Assembly: GCA_965662545.1 (NCBI GenBank)
Contig: CBFIHZ010000009.1
Location: 1-64,000 of the forward strand
DNA length: 64,000 bases
Direction of reading: 5' to 3'
From: CPC320 sp002684375
GTDB taxonomy: Bacteria; Pseudomonadota; Alphaproteobacteria; Rhodobacterales; Rhodobacteraceae
Shown here in pieces: positions 46,309 to 55,911 of the stretch (its first letter is position 1; each line of letters begins with the position of its first letter). Under the pieces are notes generated by a model. It worked only from the letters and a program-made list of their open reading frames with translations. It ran no database searches and was not told where the DNA came from. The position numbers and the translations under genes were made by a program.

Positions 46309-46959
46309 TCGAACACATGTGTTAAATGTGGGCTCCACAGCCAGACATTTCCGTTGTCACCCGGTTCAAAAGACGGTGGTTTGAATACCAAAAAGGACCC
46401 AGTGTCGTTTGCCGGTTGAAACACAAAAATGTGAAAGCCCTCATAAAAACAATACATAACATATAAAAACAACCCAAGATTTGAGGCTGGATTTGTCGTT
46501 TAAGGCATATAGCACTCTGTCTGGAGGACTTCAGAGACTTAAAACTGATGGAGGTTGCACCGAACCAAACCAACCGCTCAGATTGCTTTCAATTCTTTGG
46601 ATCACGCTGTCATTATGGGTGAGATCGATGACGGTGCATCTTCGCGGAAAGAAGAGATTGCGAAAGGTTCGACTGGTCGCATTGGATGATTGCCAGAGTG
46701 GCTGTTGTTACAAACTTTAACGGTCAGTGTTTTGCTGAATTACCGCTTAATGATATATGTATGACCACTCAATACCCGCGATGTGGGGCATCCAAAGCTG
46801 AATACTGCCCTACATTTGTGATCGCTGCCATTATGTGTTTGGCAGGCAATACAAAAATTCTTTAGTTTTAATCACAAAATTTGAGAAATTAGGCATATGC
46901 TCATCAATTATTTAGCCACAAGCGCCCGGCGACGGGAACCTGAAATGACGTTTTGCCGT
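46309..46959. other. intergenic, unassigned
   Basis: 650 bases between flagellin and dmdA. No gene is supported; short open frames lack motifs. An acacatgtgt palindrome lies just after the flagellin stop. Possibly decayed mobile DNA, not identified. Confidence 0.4.
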
Positions 46960-48054
46960 TCAAATCCAGAATTTCTCCTGAACGATCGCGGTGCGCATGC
47001 CATTGGAGGTATCCACCTCTAATCGGGTGCCGGCGTTCCAGTGACTGCGAGCAACCATGCCAATCGCTACATTGGTGTTGAAATCCGGAGACCACGTCGC
47101 CGAGGTGACCTGTCCCACATAAGCGCCGCCTGCAAACAATGGCCAAACCGATCCGCAGGTCTCAATTTCGCCCTCGATCGCAATCGCGCGGATCATCTTA
47201 TCGGGTCCGTATTTTGCCTGACGCGCCATTGCATTGCGTCCAAAATACATATCGGGCGAGTTGCAGAACCTGCCCAAGCCGCATTCATAGGGTGTATCAT
47301 CTCGGCGCATATCAGCCCCGTACGACAACAGACCGCCTTCGATCCGCTCGATCAAATTGGGGCAGCCAGCCCTGACATTGAGATCCGCTCCGGCCGCAAA
47401 CAGCGCATTCCACAAAGGCATGCCGTAATCTTCGCCCTCAACATAAATTTCAAACCCGCCTTGCTTGGACCAACCCGAGCGAGCCACAACAAACGACTGC
47501 CCCTCGAACTTCAGCTTCTTGTAGCGGAAAAACCGGATATTGCGCACCTCTTCGCCAAACACCCGTGCCATCAACTCATCAGATTTTGGACCCTGTATTG
47601 CCAGTGGCGAAACATCAGGTTCCTCAATATCGACGTCAAAACCCTGCGCCACGGCCAAGCCGAGAGCCCATTGCAAAAGATCGCCATCAGCCAGCGACAA
47701 CCAATAGTGATCATCGGCCAATTTGATCGCGACAGGATCGTTTAGCATGCCGCCATTGTGATCAACAGTTGGCACATAGTAGCATTGATCGCCGGCCATT
47801 TTGCTCATGTCGCGCGGACTGATCTGGCGCATCAAGCGTAAGGCGTCAGGCCCTTTAATGCTGACCTGACGTTCGACCGATACATCCCAGACCTGCACAT
47901 CGGTCTTTAGGTGGCGGTAATCGGCCTCTATGCTTTCAAACGCTGTTGGCAACAGCATATGATTGTAAACCGTATAGGCTTTTACTCCGGCGGCTTCGAC
48001 GCCAGAGCTAAACGGGGTGCGGCGCACGCGCCGGGAGGCGGCTATCGTAACCAT
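46960..48054 (-). CDS. dmdA: dimethylsulfoniopropionate demethylase
   Basis: 364 residues, GcvT (aminomethyltransferase) fold. DmdA moves a methyl group from DMSP to tetrahydrofolate, giving methylmercaptopropionate. It is nearly colinear, from memory, with the Ruegeria pomeroyi enzyme: SRRVRRTPFSSGVEAAGVKA, YTVYNHMLLPT, LMRQISPRDM, DQCYYVPTVDHNGGMLNDPV, FFRYKKLKFEGQSFVVARSG, PYECGLGRFCNSPD. ATG 48054 begins this family N-terminus; the frame is open further upstream without a ribosome site. Downstream dmdB/C/D are not in the window. A BCCT transporter for quaternary osmolytes lies 2 kb away. Confidence 0.88.
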   Translation of the reverse strand: MVTIAASRRVRRTPFSSGVEAAGVKAYTVYNHMLLPTAFESIEADYRHLKTDVQVWDVSVERQVSIKGPDALRLMRQISPRDMSKMAGDQCYYVPTVDHNGGMLNDPVAIKLADDHYWLSLADGDLLQWALGLAVAQGFDVDIEEPDVSPLAIQGPKSDELMARVFGEEVRNIRFFRYKKLKFEGQSFVVARSGWSKQGGFEIYVEGEDYGMPLWNALFAAGADLNVRAGCPNLIERIEGGLLSYGADMRRDDTPYECGLGRFCNSPDMYFGRNAMARQAKYGPDKMIRAIAIEGEIETCGSVWPLFAGGAYVGQVTSATWSPDFNTNVAIGMVARSHWNAGTRLEVDTSNGMRTAIVQEKFWI

Positions 48055-48244
48055 CCACTTTACTCCAAAACAAAAGTTCCCTGTTTTTAAATGGTCGGAT
48101 CGGTGCGGCATCTGCCGCTGTACCAGACCTATTAAAACACCCTATTTTCGGCATTGTAATTGCGTGGCCGTCACGCTTTTTTCATAAAACCCTGTCCCGA
48201 AATTCCTTACGGAACAAGCTGTTTTGTCACTAGGACCCGCAGTA

Positions 48245-48883
48245 TTAGCGGGGTCCATGCCAGTCAATCTGGCAGATTTCAGCAGAGCGACCATCAAAAT
48301 CCCAGACCCGGCCATGGGTGCGCACTTTGCCCTTAGACGCCGTGGCGACCGTAATATCGGGGCCCATCCAATACGCAGTGTTGGTAATGACCAAATCCTG
48401 TTCCGGATCTTTGCCTTCGACAGGATAGACAACGCCTTGGATCTTGCGCCCCACTGTGATGTGTCGGGTCTTACCCTCGGTTTCATAGGTGATCGGCTGA
48501 CGCTCAGCGCCGAGAAACTCTCCCACAAGCATCGTGAACAGCCCGGTTGTACCTTTTGCGGCCCCAGAGAAAATCGTTACCAGCGCCTCGTAGGCTTCGT
48601 CACTGGCGCGGTCATCGACGAACAGAGCAACCTTCCAGTTGCCACGACCCATATTACCAGGAATTTCGATCAGCAGCCCGATGTTGAGCCCCGACAAATC
48701 GACGTCGCCATATTGACCTTCGTCAATCCGCACTCCACCCCACGTCTGGCAATGGCCCTCTGTTGGAGGGTGTTTGCCCAACGAAACTACACAGGGGCAA
48801 AACACCGTGCAATTACAATTCAGTATCAGCTCCCCTTTTACTGTCCAGGGGACCGTCCCAACTGCCAGTGTATCTAACGCCAT
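48245..48883 (-). CDS. DUF1326 family protein
   Basis: 212 residues. The conserved N-terminal cysteine cluster LNCNCTVFCPCVVSLG is the hallmark of DUF1326 and suggests metal or thiol chemistry; GHCQTWGGVRIDEGQYGDVD and TVGRKIQGVVYPVEGKDPEQ follow. No signal peptide. Strong ribosome site (AAAGGAG). Next to the DUF2182 membrane protein in the same direction, a pairing often seen. Biochemical function is unknown. Confidence 0.85.
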   Translation of the reverse strand: MALDTLAVGTVPWTVKGELILNCNCTVFCPCVVSLGKHPPTEGHCQTWGGVRIDEGQYGDVDLSGLNIGLLIEIPGNMGRGNWKVALFVDDRASDEAYEALVTIFSGAAKGTTGLFTMLVGEFLGAERQPITYETEGKTRHITVGRKIQGVVYPVEGKDPEQDLVITNTAYWMGPDITVATASKGKVRTHGRVWDFDGRSAEICQIDWHGPR

Positions 48884-48918
48884 ATTCTTCTCCTTTAGAC
48901 TTTAGACTTCATAATTCT

Positions 48919-49680
48919 CTACCAGCCAGACAGCAGCACCCAAACCGATGAAGCCACAAGGAAAATTCCCAGTGGCTTGGTCAGATACCGTCCGATCTGA
49001 GGTAGCTTTTCGATCATCATGATGACCGTAGCTATGCCCATAAAGACCAAATTCATCACACCACCGACAAAAGCGAGCAACATTAGCGCCCAACAGCAGC
49101 CCAAACAGACCAAACCGAGCCTTATGCCGTTGCGCCATGGACCGTCTGTCCAATATTGCAAAAAGAACATCATTGGCTGTCGGCATTTGCTCAGGCAAGC
49201 CTCTTTTAGGGGGGAAAACTGATACAGGCCCGCAAGCATCAAAAGCAAGCTGGACAAGGTCGCGGAACGACTGTCGCCAAACAGGCTGACAAGGTTGGCG
49301 TAAAAAAGCCCCATTTGCAAAAGAGCTGCCAGAATGGAGAACCCCAGCCAGACCACAAGGTAGCCGGCAACCAGATGCGCAAAATTTGTGTCCGGCACCG
49401 TCTGGGCCAGATCGTCATAGGTCGCCAAGGCTGGCAAAACCGTGGGGGCCATCATCGCGGCCGACATCAGACACCACATAAGCGTGACCCGAAATAAGCC
49501 CGCTGCATCCGGCGTGACAACGCACAACTGGGTCAAAAAATCTAGCCCATAAACCTGACCCGCCACCCGCAAATCAGACGGCAAAGCCATCGCATACAGC
49601 AGACCCCACGCGGTGCCAATTACCCCAAATAGCAGCAACCAATGGCGAGAACCCATTGCTCTGATTCTTTCCGACACCAT
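48919..49680 (-). CDS. DUF2182 family integral membrane protein
   Basis: 253 residues with about seven hydrophobic segments. Family signature MWCLMSAAMMAPTVLPAL, then YLVVWLGFSILAALLQMG and the cysteine-containing LKEACLSKCRQPMMFF, plus a C-terminal LVCLGCCWALMLLAFVGGVM NL. Described in databases as a predicted metal-binding membrane protein. ATG 49680 has AGGTG upstream. Pairs with DUF1326; likely a metal-related two-gene unit. Confidence 0.85.
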   Translation of the reverse strand: MVSERIRAMGSRHWLLLFGVIGTAWGLLYAMALPSDLRVAGQVYGLDFLTQLCVVTPDAAGLFRVTLMWCLMSAAMMAPTVLPALATYDDLAQTVPDTNFAHLVAGYLVVWLGFSILAALLQMGLFYANLVSLFGDSRSATLSSLLLMLAGLYQFSPLKEACLSKCRQPMMFFLQYWTDGPWRNGIRLGLVCLGCCWALMLLAFVGGVMNLVFMGIATVIMMIEKLPQIGRYLTKPLGIFLVASSVWVLLSGW

Positions 49681-50084
49681 CACAACACCTTTGCAGACTG
49701 TACGCGTTCAGGGTGAACAGTAATTCTCAACCCATTGCAAATGTACCGTAGCGGCACAATCCAACAAGACACGTCCAAATGTGATAAGATCAATGCCAAA
49801 TCTGTGCCGGAGTGTGAAGGCAAAGACGGCAGTGGTTCGGTCGGGACATCCTATCCAGACGCTATGTGCCGGCTTTCAGTGCAAGCAATCAGTTGAACCT
49901 CGGCTCCTCAATGAGAAAGTCACATACTTTTTACAATCCAAGGATGACTCAAACCCAACCTCCTTCCATTTTGTAGGGGGATGCCGCTTTGATAGTATTT
50001 TAAGTCGTCTATATACTATGGACGGTAAGTAGTTCATCTATATAATGTGTATATTTACTTAAGTATATTTTCTCGGAGGGAAGA
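49681..50084. other. promoter region of BCCT gene, no other gene
   Basis: AT-rich before the BCCT gene, with tacttaagta at about 50056-50065 (a palindrome) and a good ribosome site cggaggga. An open frame at 49781-50032 has no recognisable features. Confidence 0.4.
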
Positions 50085-51749
50085 ATGGCAATTAAAGAAC
50101 CATTGTTGGATTTAAACATCGAAACCGAGAAGTCTGGATTTTACCAAGGCTTTTCTAAATTTGTGACCGTTGGGTCAAAAATATCGATTGGGGCTCTGAT
50201 CCTTTGGGCAGTGACGCAACCAGAAACCGCAGGCGAAGTTTTGAAAGCCGTCCGAAGCTCAATAGATAATAATACAGGTCCTTGGTACATGTATGTGATG
50301 GCCTTTTATATTTTGGTTTGCTTTGGCTTGGCGATCTGGCCCGCAACTGGCAAAATCCGTCTTGGTGGCGACGGCAGCCGCCCGGAATTCTCAAGCTTTT
50401 CATGGTTTTCCATGATGTTTGGGGCGGGTATTGGTATAGGCATGCTGACCTATGCCACTGGGGAACCGATCTATCATTTTTCCAATAACCCGGATGTGAT
50501 TATGGGAAATACCACCGCATCGAGCGCTGATAATGTGCGGGCCGCGATGAAATGGTCGTTTCTGCATTGGGGCTTTTCGGCTTGGGGTTGCTATGCAATC
50601 GTTGGGCTGGCGCTGGCCTTTTTCAGTTATTCGCGTGGCCTGCCACTGACCATTCGCTCGGGATTGACGCCACTGTTTGGGCGTGCGCTCGAAGGTCCTT
50701 TGGGGCACATTGTCGACATTGTTTCAGTGATTGCAACGATCCTTGGTGTTTCGGTGACGCTTGGCTATGGGGTGTCCCAGTTTGCCAGTGGGGTGTATAA
50801 TATCACCGGTATGAATTGGTTGATGGATGTGGACGGCGATCCAACCAAAATTGCTATGATCGTCAGTCTGGTGATTGTGATGATTGCGTCAACGCTGTCG
50901 GCCCTGTCGGGTGTTGGTAAAGGCATCAAATGGCTGTCGAATATTAATATGGGCCTGTCGTTTTTCATGCTCGCCTTCTTTCTGGTCTTTGGTTCGACGT
51001 TGTTTGCGCTCAGCGCGTTATTTGTCGGTTTGTGGGATTATGTGATAAACTTGCCGATGATGATCCTCACCGTATGGTCTGCGGATGGTACTGGCGCTGC
51101 GAACACCGCCAATGCGTTGGCCGGTTGGCAGGGTGGCTGGACAATCTTTTATTGGGCGTGGTGGATCGCCTTCGCGCCGTTTGTCGGTTTGTTTCTGGCC
51201 CGTATTTCGAAGGGACGCACAATTCGGGAATATGTTTTGGGTGCGATGATCGTGCCGTCGATCATGTGTTTCGTTTGGTTTGCTTTTGCAGGGGGTACGG
51301 CGATTGACCTGACATTGAACGGGGGCGCTGGCGATCAAATTACCGGTGCAGGCCTGTCGAGCCAGTTGTTTGCGATGATCAATTTCATGCTTTCGCCGAC
51401 ATTGGCCACTTTGATGTCGCTTTTGATTGTGATCTTGCTGATGACGTATTTGGTTACGTCGGCGGATTCGGCGGTTTTGATCATTAACACTATTGCTGCA
51501 GCGGGTGATGAAAGCCCGAAAGGTCGGGTCCATATCATCACATGGGGCATTATCCTCACTCTGGTAATTGCCGGTCTGCTGCTGACAAAAGGCGACGGAT
51601 TAGCGGCAATCAATACAGCGATGATCATTGGCGCGCTGCCATTTTCAGTCGTCATGGCCTTGATGGGCATTGCTTTGGTCAAAGCCTTGGTCCGGGACGG
51701 CATGCGCAACGCGGCCGGAATTTCCAAGACAGTTGAACCCGCTGAATAG
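50085..51749 (+). CDS. BCCT family betaine/choline/carnitine/DMSP transporter
   Basis: 554 residues, twelve segments. Seen: WFSMMFGAGIGIGMLTYATG, FLHWGFSAWGCYAIVGLALA and the family signature GWTIFYWAWWIAFAPFVGLF LARISKGRTIREY, with tryptophans that form the aromatic cage for trimethyl- or dimethylsulfonio-groups. No long regulatory C-terminus. Imports osmolytes with Na+ or H+. The nearby dmdA makes DMSP a reasonable substrate; glycine betaine is equally possible. Confidence 0.92.
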   Translation: MAIKEPLLDLNIETEKSGFYQGFSKFVTVGSKISIGALILWAVTQPETAGEVLKAVRSSIDNNTGPWYMYVMAFYILVCFGLAIWPATGKIRLGGDGSRPEFSSFSWFSMMFGAGIGIGMLTYATGEPIYHFSNNPDVIMGNTTASSADNVRAAMKWSFLHWGFSAWGCYAIVGLALAFFSYSRGLPLTIRSGLTPLFGRALEGPLGHIVDIVSVIATILGVSVTLGYGVSQFASGVYNITGMNWLMDVDGDPTKIAMIVSLVIVMIASTLSALSGVGKGIKWLSNINMGLSFFMLAFFLVFGSTLFALSALFVGLWDYVINLPMMILTVWSADGTGAANTANALAGWQGGWTIFYWAWWIAFAPFVGLFLARISKGRTIREYVLGAMIVPSIMCFVWFAFAGGTAIDLTLNGGAGDQITGAGLSSQLFAMINFMLSPTLATLMSLLIVILLMTYLVTSADSAVLIINTIAAAGDESPKGRVHIITWGIILTLVIAGLLLTKGDGLAAINTAMIIGALPFSVVMALMGIALVKALVRDGMRNAAGISKTVEPAE

Positions 51750-51829
51750 TGTCATAAAACTGGTTGCCTTTGTGGCAACCAGTACTCATACAGGCGCGGT
51801 AGTATTTCTCAGCTTTTAGGGGATCCAGC

Positions 51830-53053
51830 ATGACCGCACTTGATCTTGATTTTGTTCGGAGCCAGTTTCCGGCTTTTTCAGAACCATCCTTACAGCAACA
51901 GGCCTTTTTCGAGAACGCTGGCGGCTCGTTTACCTGTCAGGCGGTGGTCGATCGGCTCACCCGTTTTTATACCCAACGCAAAGTGCAGCCCTATGCCTCT
52001 TATACGGCGAGTAGGTTGGGTGGTGAAGAGATGGATGAGGCCCGGATGCGGCTTTCCGCGGCGATGGGGGTAGACGCTGACGAGCTGTCATTCGGCCCTT
52101 CGACAACACAGAATACCTATGTACTGTCTCAGGCCTTTCGCAAATGGCTGTCTCCGGGCGATGCCATTATTGTTACAAATCAGGACCATGAAGCCAATAG
52201 CGGGCCTTGGCGCCGGTTGGCGGATGAGGGTGTTGATGTGCGTGAATGGAAGATAGATGCCGATACCGGAATGCTTGATCCAAATCGTCTGAGCGCGTTG
52301 CTGGACGAACGGGTCAGACTGGTGTGTTTTCCCCATTGTTCAAATGTGATCGCTCAGGTCAATCCGGTCACTGAAATTACCGCGTTGGCGCATGCTGCAG
52401 GGGCTTTTGTCTGCGTTGATGGGGTCAGTTATGCGCCACACGGTTTGCCGAATGTCGGTGATATGGGCCCCGATATCTATCTCTTTTCCAGCTATAAAAC
52501 CTATGGGCCTCATCAGGGTATCATGGTGATACGGCGGGCGCTGGGCGAGCTTTTGCCCAATCAGGGACATTACTTTAACGCTGGAAGCTTGTACAAACGC
52601 TTTACACCAGCAGGCCCGGATCATGCTCAAATCGCCGCCTGTGCGGGCATTATAGATTATTTTGAAGCGTTGGCAGATCACCATGGGATGCAAGGCACTG
52701 CAACTGAGCGCTGCAGCCAAGTACACGATTTGATGCGCGCCCATGAAAGCGCATTGCTGCAACCTTTACTAGATTTTGTGGCCAGCAAGAATTCGGTACG
52801 CATGCTGGGGTCGCGGGTGGCGTCGGAACGTGCCCCGACCGTCGCGTTAGATTTGGGAAAATCGCCCGTAGAGGCGGCAAAAGCACTGGCAGAGCGTGGT
52901 ATAATGGCCGATGGAAATGACTTTTATGCGGTGCGACCGTTGCAAGCCTCAGGCATAGATCCCGAGCAGGGTGTTCTAAGACTGAGTTTTGTTCATTACA
53001 CCTCGCAAGCAGAAGTCGACAAACTGATGACGGTTCTGGAAGATATTCTTTAA
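51830..53053 (+). CDS. class V aminotransferase / cysteine desulfurase-like protein
   Basis: 407 residues. Seen: ENAGGSFTCQAVVDRL, SFGPSTTQNTYVLSQ, DHEANSGPWRRLADEG, CVDGVSYAPHG (Asp197) and the Schiff-base segment FSSYKTYGPHQGIMV (Lys223). It resembles the group of desulfurase-like proteins whose true substrate is unknown rather than IscS, since the mobile cysteine loop is absent. Follows the BCCT gene in the same direction. Confidence 0.82.
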   Translation: MTALDLDFVRSQFPAFSEPSLQQQAFFENAGGSFTCQAVVDRLTRFYTQRKVQPYASYTASRLGGEEMDEARMRLSAAMGVDADELSFGPSTTQNTYVLSQAFRKWLSPGDAIIVTNQDHEANSGPWRRLADEGVDVREWKIDADTGMLDPNRLSALLDERVRLVCFPHCSNVIAQVNPVTEITALAHAAGAFVCVDGVSYAPHGLPNVGDMGPDIYLFSSYKTYGPHQGIMVIRRALGELLPNQGHYFNAGSLYKRFTPAGPDHAQIAACAGIIDYFEALADHHGMQGTATERCSQVHDLMRAHESALLQPLLDFVASKNSVRMLGSRVASERAPTVALDLGKSPVEAAKALAERGIMADGNDFYAVRPLQASGIDPEQGVLRLSFVHYTSQAEVDKLMTVLEDIL

Positions 53054-53101
53054 TCCGATGTGCTGCCCTAGGCGTACAACAAGATAAAGAGTAAAAATAC
53101 A

Positions 53102-54523
53102 ATGTCAGATGCTCCACCCATCCTCCTTTGGCTGCGCCGCGATTTTCGCTTGTCCGACCACCCAGCCCTGAGCGCTGCAGTGGCCAGTGGCCGTCCGATT
53201 GTACCGGTTTTTATTCGTGACAGCGAAGTTGATGCCTTGGGCGCTGCGCCCAAATGGCGCCTCGGATTGGGGCTGGCGCAGCATAAAAAAGCCCTTGCAA
53301 ACTGTGGGTCTCGTTTGGTTTTGCGAACGGGTGCGCCTTTGGCGTGTCTGCAAAGTTTGATCGAAGAGACGGGGGCCACCTCTGTCTATTGGTCACGTCT
53401 GTATGACCCAAGTTCGATTGCACGCGATCAAGAGGTCAAAGAAACGCTTAAATCACGCGGTATCGAGGCGCGCAGTTTTGGTGGCCATTTGCTGTTCGAG
53501 CCGTGGAGTGTCGAGACCAAAACCGGAGGGTTTTACCGCGTTTACTCGCCGATGTGGCGAGCGGTCAAAGATCGTGATGTTGCAGCCCCGTTGGCAGCGC
53601 CTGTGCGGATTGCGCCTCCAAAGAATTGGCCGCAAAGTGAGCGGATAGAAGACTGGTCGCTGGACGCAGCCATGGCACGTGGCGCGGCAATCGTGCGTCC
53701 ATACGTACGTCTGGGGGAGGCTGCCGCTCAAGACCGCTTGGCTGAATTTACCAATGGGGCCATATCGGACTATGTGGCGCAAAGGGATATCCCATCGGTG
53801 GATGGGACGTCTGGCTTATCCGAGAACCTTACTCTTGGTGAAATTAGCCCCCATCAGTGCTGGCACGCGGGAATGCGGGCGCATCTTGGCGGGGCGCCGG
53901 GCGCAGAGACCTTTCTGAAAGAACTGGTGTGGCGCGAATTTGCCTATCATTTAATTTATCACACTCCCCATATCGCCCAACGCAATTGGAAGCCTGATTG
54001 GGACCGCTTTGCGTGGAACGAAGACGCTGGGCATCCTCATGTTCAGGCATGGATGCAGGGCAGAACCGGCATTCCATTTGTGGATGCAGGGATGCGGGAA
54101 CTTTACGTGACCGGTCGGATGCACAATCGCGCGCGGATGATTGTTGCGTCATATTTGACCAAACACTTATTGAGCCATTGGAAAATTGGTTTGAAATGGT
54201 TTGAGGCATGCCTTGTTGATTGGGACCCGGCGAGCAATGCCATGGGTTGGCAATGGTCTGCGGGTTCTGGTCCGGATGCGACGCCATATTTTCGTGTGTT
54301 CAACCCGGTTACGCAATTGGATAAGTTTGACCCCGAGCGCCACTATACAAATCGCTGGATCGCCGAAGGGCAGGGCGCTCCAAGCAACACAGCTTTAAGC
54401 TATTTCAGTGCCATTCCCAAAAGCTGGGCACTGTCGCCAGATATGCCGTACCCGGCGGCGATCATAAGTCCGCAAGAGGGCAGACAGCGCGCGCTTTCAG
54501 CATATGAAACACGAGGTTTTTAA
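53102..54523 (+). CDS. phrB: deoxyribodipyrimidine photolyase (class I CPD)
   Basis: 473 residues. N-terminal antenna domain (LWLRRDFRLSDHPALSAAVA), C-terminal FAD domain with KELVWREFAYHLIYH, GIPFVDAGMRELYVTGRMHN RARMIVASYLTKHL, VDWDPASNAMGWQWSAGSG. Tryptophans of the electron-transfer chain are in place. Repairs UV cyclobutane dimers with blue light, as expected for a surface-water bacterium. Its stop is directly followed by the CFA synthase start (TAAATG). Confidence 0.93.
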   Translation: MSDAPPILLWLRRDFRLSDHPALSAAVASGRPIVPVFIRDSEVDALGAAPKWRLGLGLAQHKKALANCGSRLVLRTGAPLACLQSLIEETGATSVYWSRLYDPSSIARDQEVKETLKSRGIEARSFGGHLLFEPWSVETKTGGFYRVYSPMWRAVKDRDVAAPLAAPVRIAPPKNWPQSERIEDWSLDAAMARGAAIVRPYVRLGEAAAQDRLAEFTNGAISDYVAQRDIPSVDGTSGLSENLTLGEISPHQCWHAGMRAHLGGAPGAETFLKELVWREFAYHLIYHTPHIAQRNWKPDWDRFAWNEDAGHPHVQAWMQGRTGIPFVDAGMRELYVTGRMHNRARMIVASYLTKHLLSHWKIGLKWFEACLVDWDPASNAMGWQWSAGSGPDATPYFRVFNPVTQLDKFDPERHYTNRWIAEGQGAPSNTALSYFSAIPKSWALSPDMPYPAAIISPQEGRQRALSAYETRGF

Positions 54524-55816
54524 ATGCGTCCGGAAAAAACAATGTACGCCGATGCAACGGCGGGTGACCTTGCGCAGCATAAAGGTGGTTTGTTAACCAG
54601 TGTGAAGGGGCAGAAAAACCTGCCACGATACTTCGCTCGGGTGATGCGTATAGTGCAGACCCTCCAAGTTGGCAGTCTTATTTTGGTTTTGCCAGACGGG
54701 CGAAAATTTATCGCCCACGGCCAGCCTGGTGTCTCACCGATCAGTAAGCAGGCGCTCCATGCGGAGTTGCATGTTCACAATACAGCATTTTTTTCACGTC
54801 TGGTGCGCGAGGGTGATTTGGGGTTTGCCGATAGTTATCTTGACGGGTGGTGGTCCACCCCCGATCTGCAGGCGTTGATGGATTTGTTTCATGCCGGAAA
54901 TGAGCGATTGTACGATGGGTTTCCGGGGCTTGGTCTGTTGCGCCTGTTTGAAAACCTAATTTATTGGCTGCATTCAAACACCCGCCGACAGGCAATGAAG
55001 AATATCAGCTATCACTATGACTTAGGAAACGAGTTTTACGGACTGTGGCTTGATGAGACGATGACATATTCGTCGGCATTGTTTCAGAGCGGCGATCAGA
55101 GCATGGCATCGGCGCAAACCGCTAAGTACGCCGCAATGATTGATCAAATGGGGGTTGAACCGGGTGATCATGTGCTTGAGATTGGTTGTGGCTGGGGAGG
55201 ATTTGCCGTCTATGCAGCACAAAACAGGGGGCTTCGGGTTACGGGTTTGACGATCAGCAAGGAACAGCTTGCCTATGCTGAGGACCGTGTACAACGTCTT
55301 AACCTGGGCCACCTGATAAACCTGAAATTGCAAGATTACCGCGATGAACAGGGGGTTTATGACGGTGTCGCTAGTATTGAGATGTTTGAAGCAGTGGGCG
55401 AGAAATATTGGCCCCAGTATTTCGAGATTGTGCGCCGTGCTCTAAAACCCGGTGCTCGGGCCACGCTGCAGATTATCATGGTCCAAGACAAGCGCTTTGA
55501 CGTCTATCGAAAAAGTGTTGATTTTATTCAAAAATACATATTTCCTGGTGGTATGTTGCCCAGTCCGTCGGTGTTGCAGTCACAGATCACAAAGGCAGGA
55601 TTGACGAAAACTGCATCGGTCGAATTTGGGCGGAGCTATAGTCAGACATTACGGCAATGGCATGACCGATTTAATGCGCGGTGGGACGAGGTTGCGCAAT
55701 TGGGTTTTGATGACCGTTTTCGCCGCATGTGGAATATGTATTTAACCTCCTGTGCTTCGGCATTTGAAAGTGGCTATTGTGATGTGACCCAGATCACAAT
55801 GAAAAAACCCAATTAG
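54524..55816 (+). CDS. cfa: cyclopropane-fatty-acyl-phospholipid synthase family methyltransferase
   Basis: 430 residues. The N-terminal lipid-binding domain (LGFADSYLDGWWSTPDLQAL) is followed by the SAM fold: NISYHYDLGNEFYGLWLDET MTYSSALF, motif I VLEIGCGWGGFAVYAA, EAVGEKYWPQYF. Adds a methylene group to unsaturated acyl chains in the membrane. Coupled to phrB. Such CFA-like genes beside photolyase genes are common in proteobacteria. Confidence 0.9.
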   Translation: MRPEKTMYADATAGDLAQHKGGLLTSVKGQKNLPRYFARVMRIVQTLQVGSLILVLPDGRKFIAHGQPGVSPISKQALHAELHVHNTAFFSRLVREGDLGFADSYLDGWWSTPDLQALMDLFHAGNERLYDGFPGLGLLRLFENLIYWLHSNTRRQAMKNISYHYDLGNEFYGLWLDETMTYSSALFQSGDQSMASAQTAKYAAMIDQMGVEPGDHVLEIGCGWGGFAVYAAQNRGLRVTGLTISKEQLAYAEDRVQRLNLGHLINLKLQDYRDEQGVYDGVASIEMFEAVGEKYWPQYFEIVRRALKPGARATLQIIMVQDKRFDVYRKSVDFIQKYIFPGGMLPSPSVLQSQITKAGLTKTASVEFGRSYSQTLRQWHDRFNARWDEVAQLGFDDRFRRMWNMYLTSCASAFESGYCDVTQITMKKPN

Positions 55817-55911
55817 GCGGCTTGGTGTGTGACGAGACTGGCGATGCGCTTTGTTGACGTTTAACCTAGGCTTAAATTAGTCACGTTTAGGGGCCTTGGT
55901 TTGAGGATTGT

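Noticed and set aside
48234..48257. GGACCCGC/GCGGGGTCC hairpin at the end of the DUF1326 gene
   Set aside because: Overlaps the stop codon and has no T tract, so terminator function is not supported.
49781..50032. 83-codon open frame upstream of the BCCT gene
   Set aside because: No ribosome site, odd composition, occupies the promoter region.
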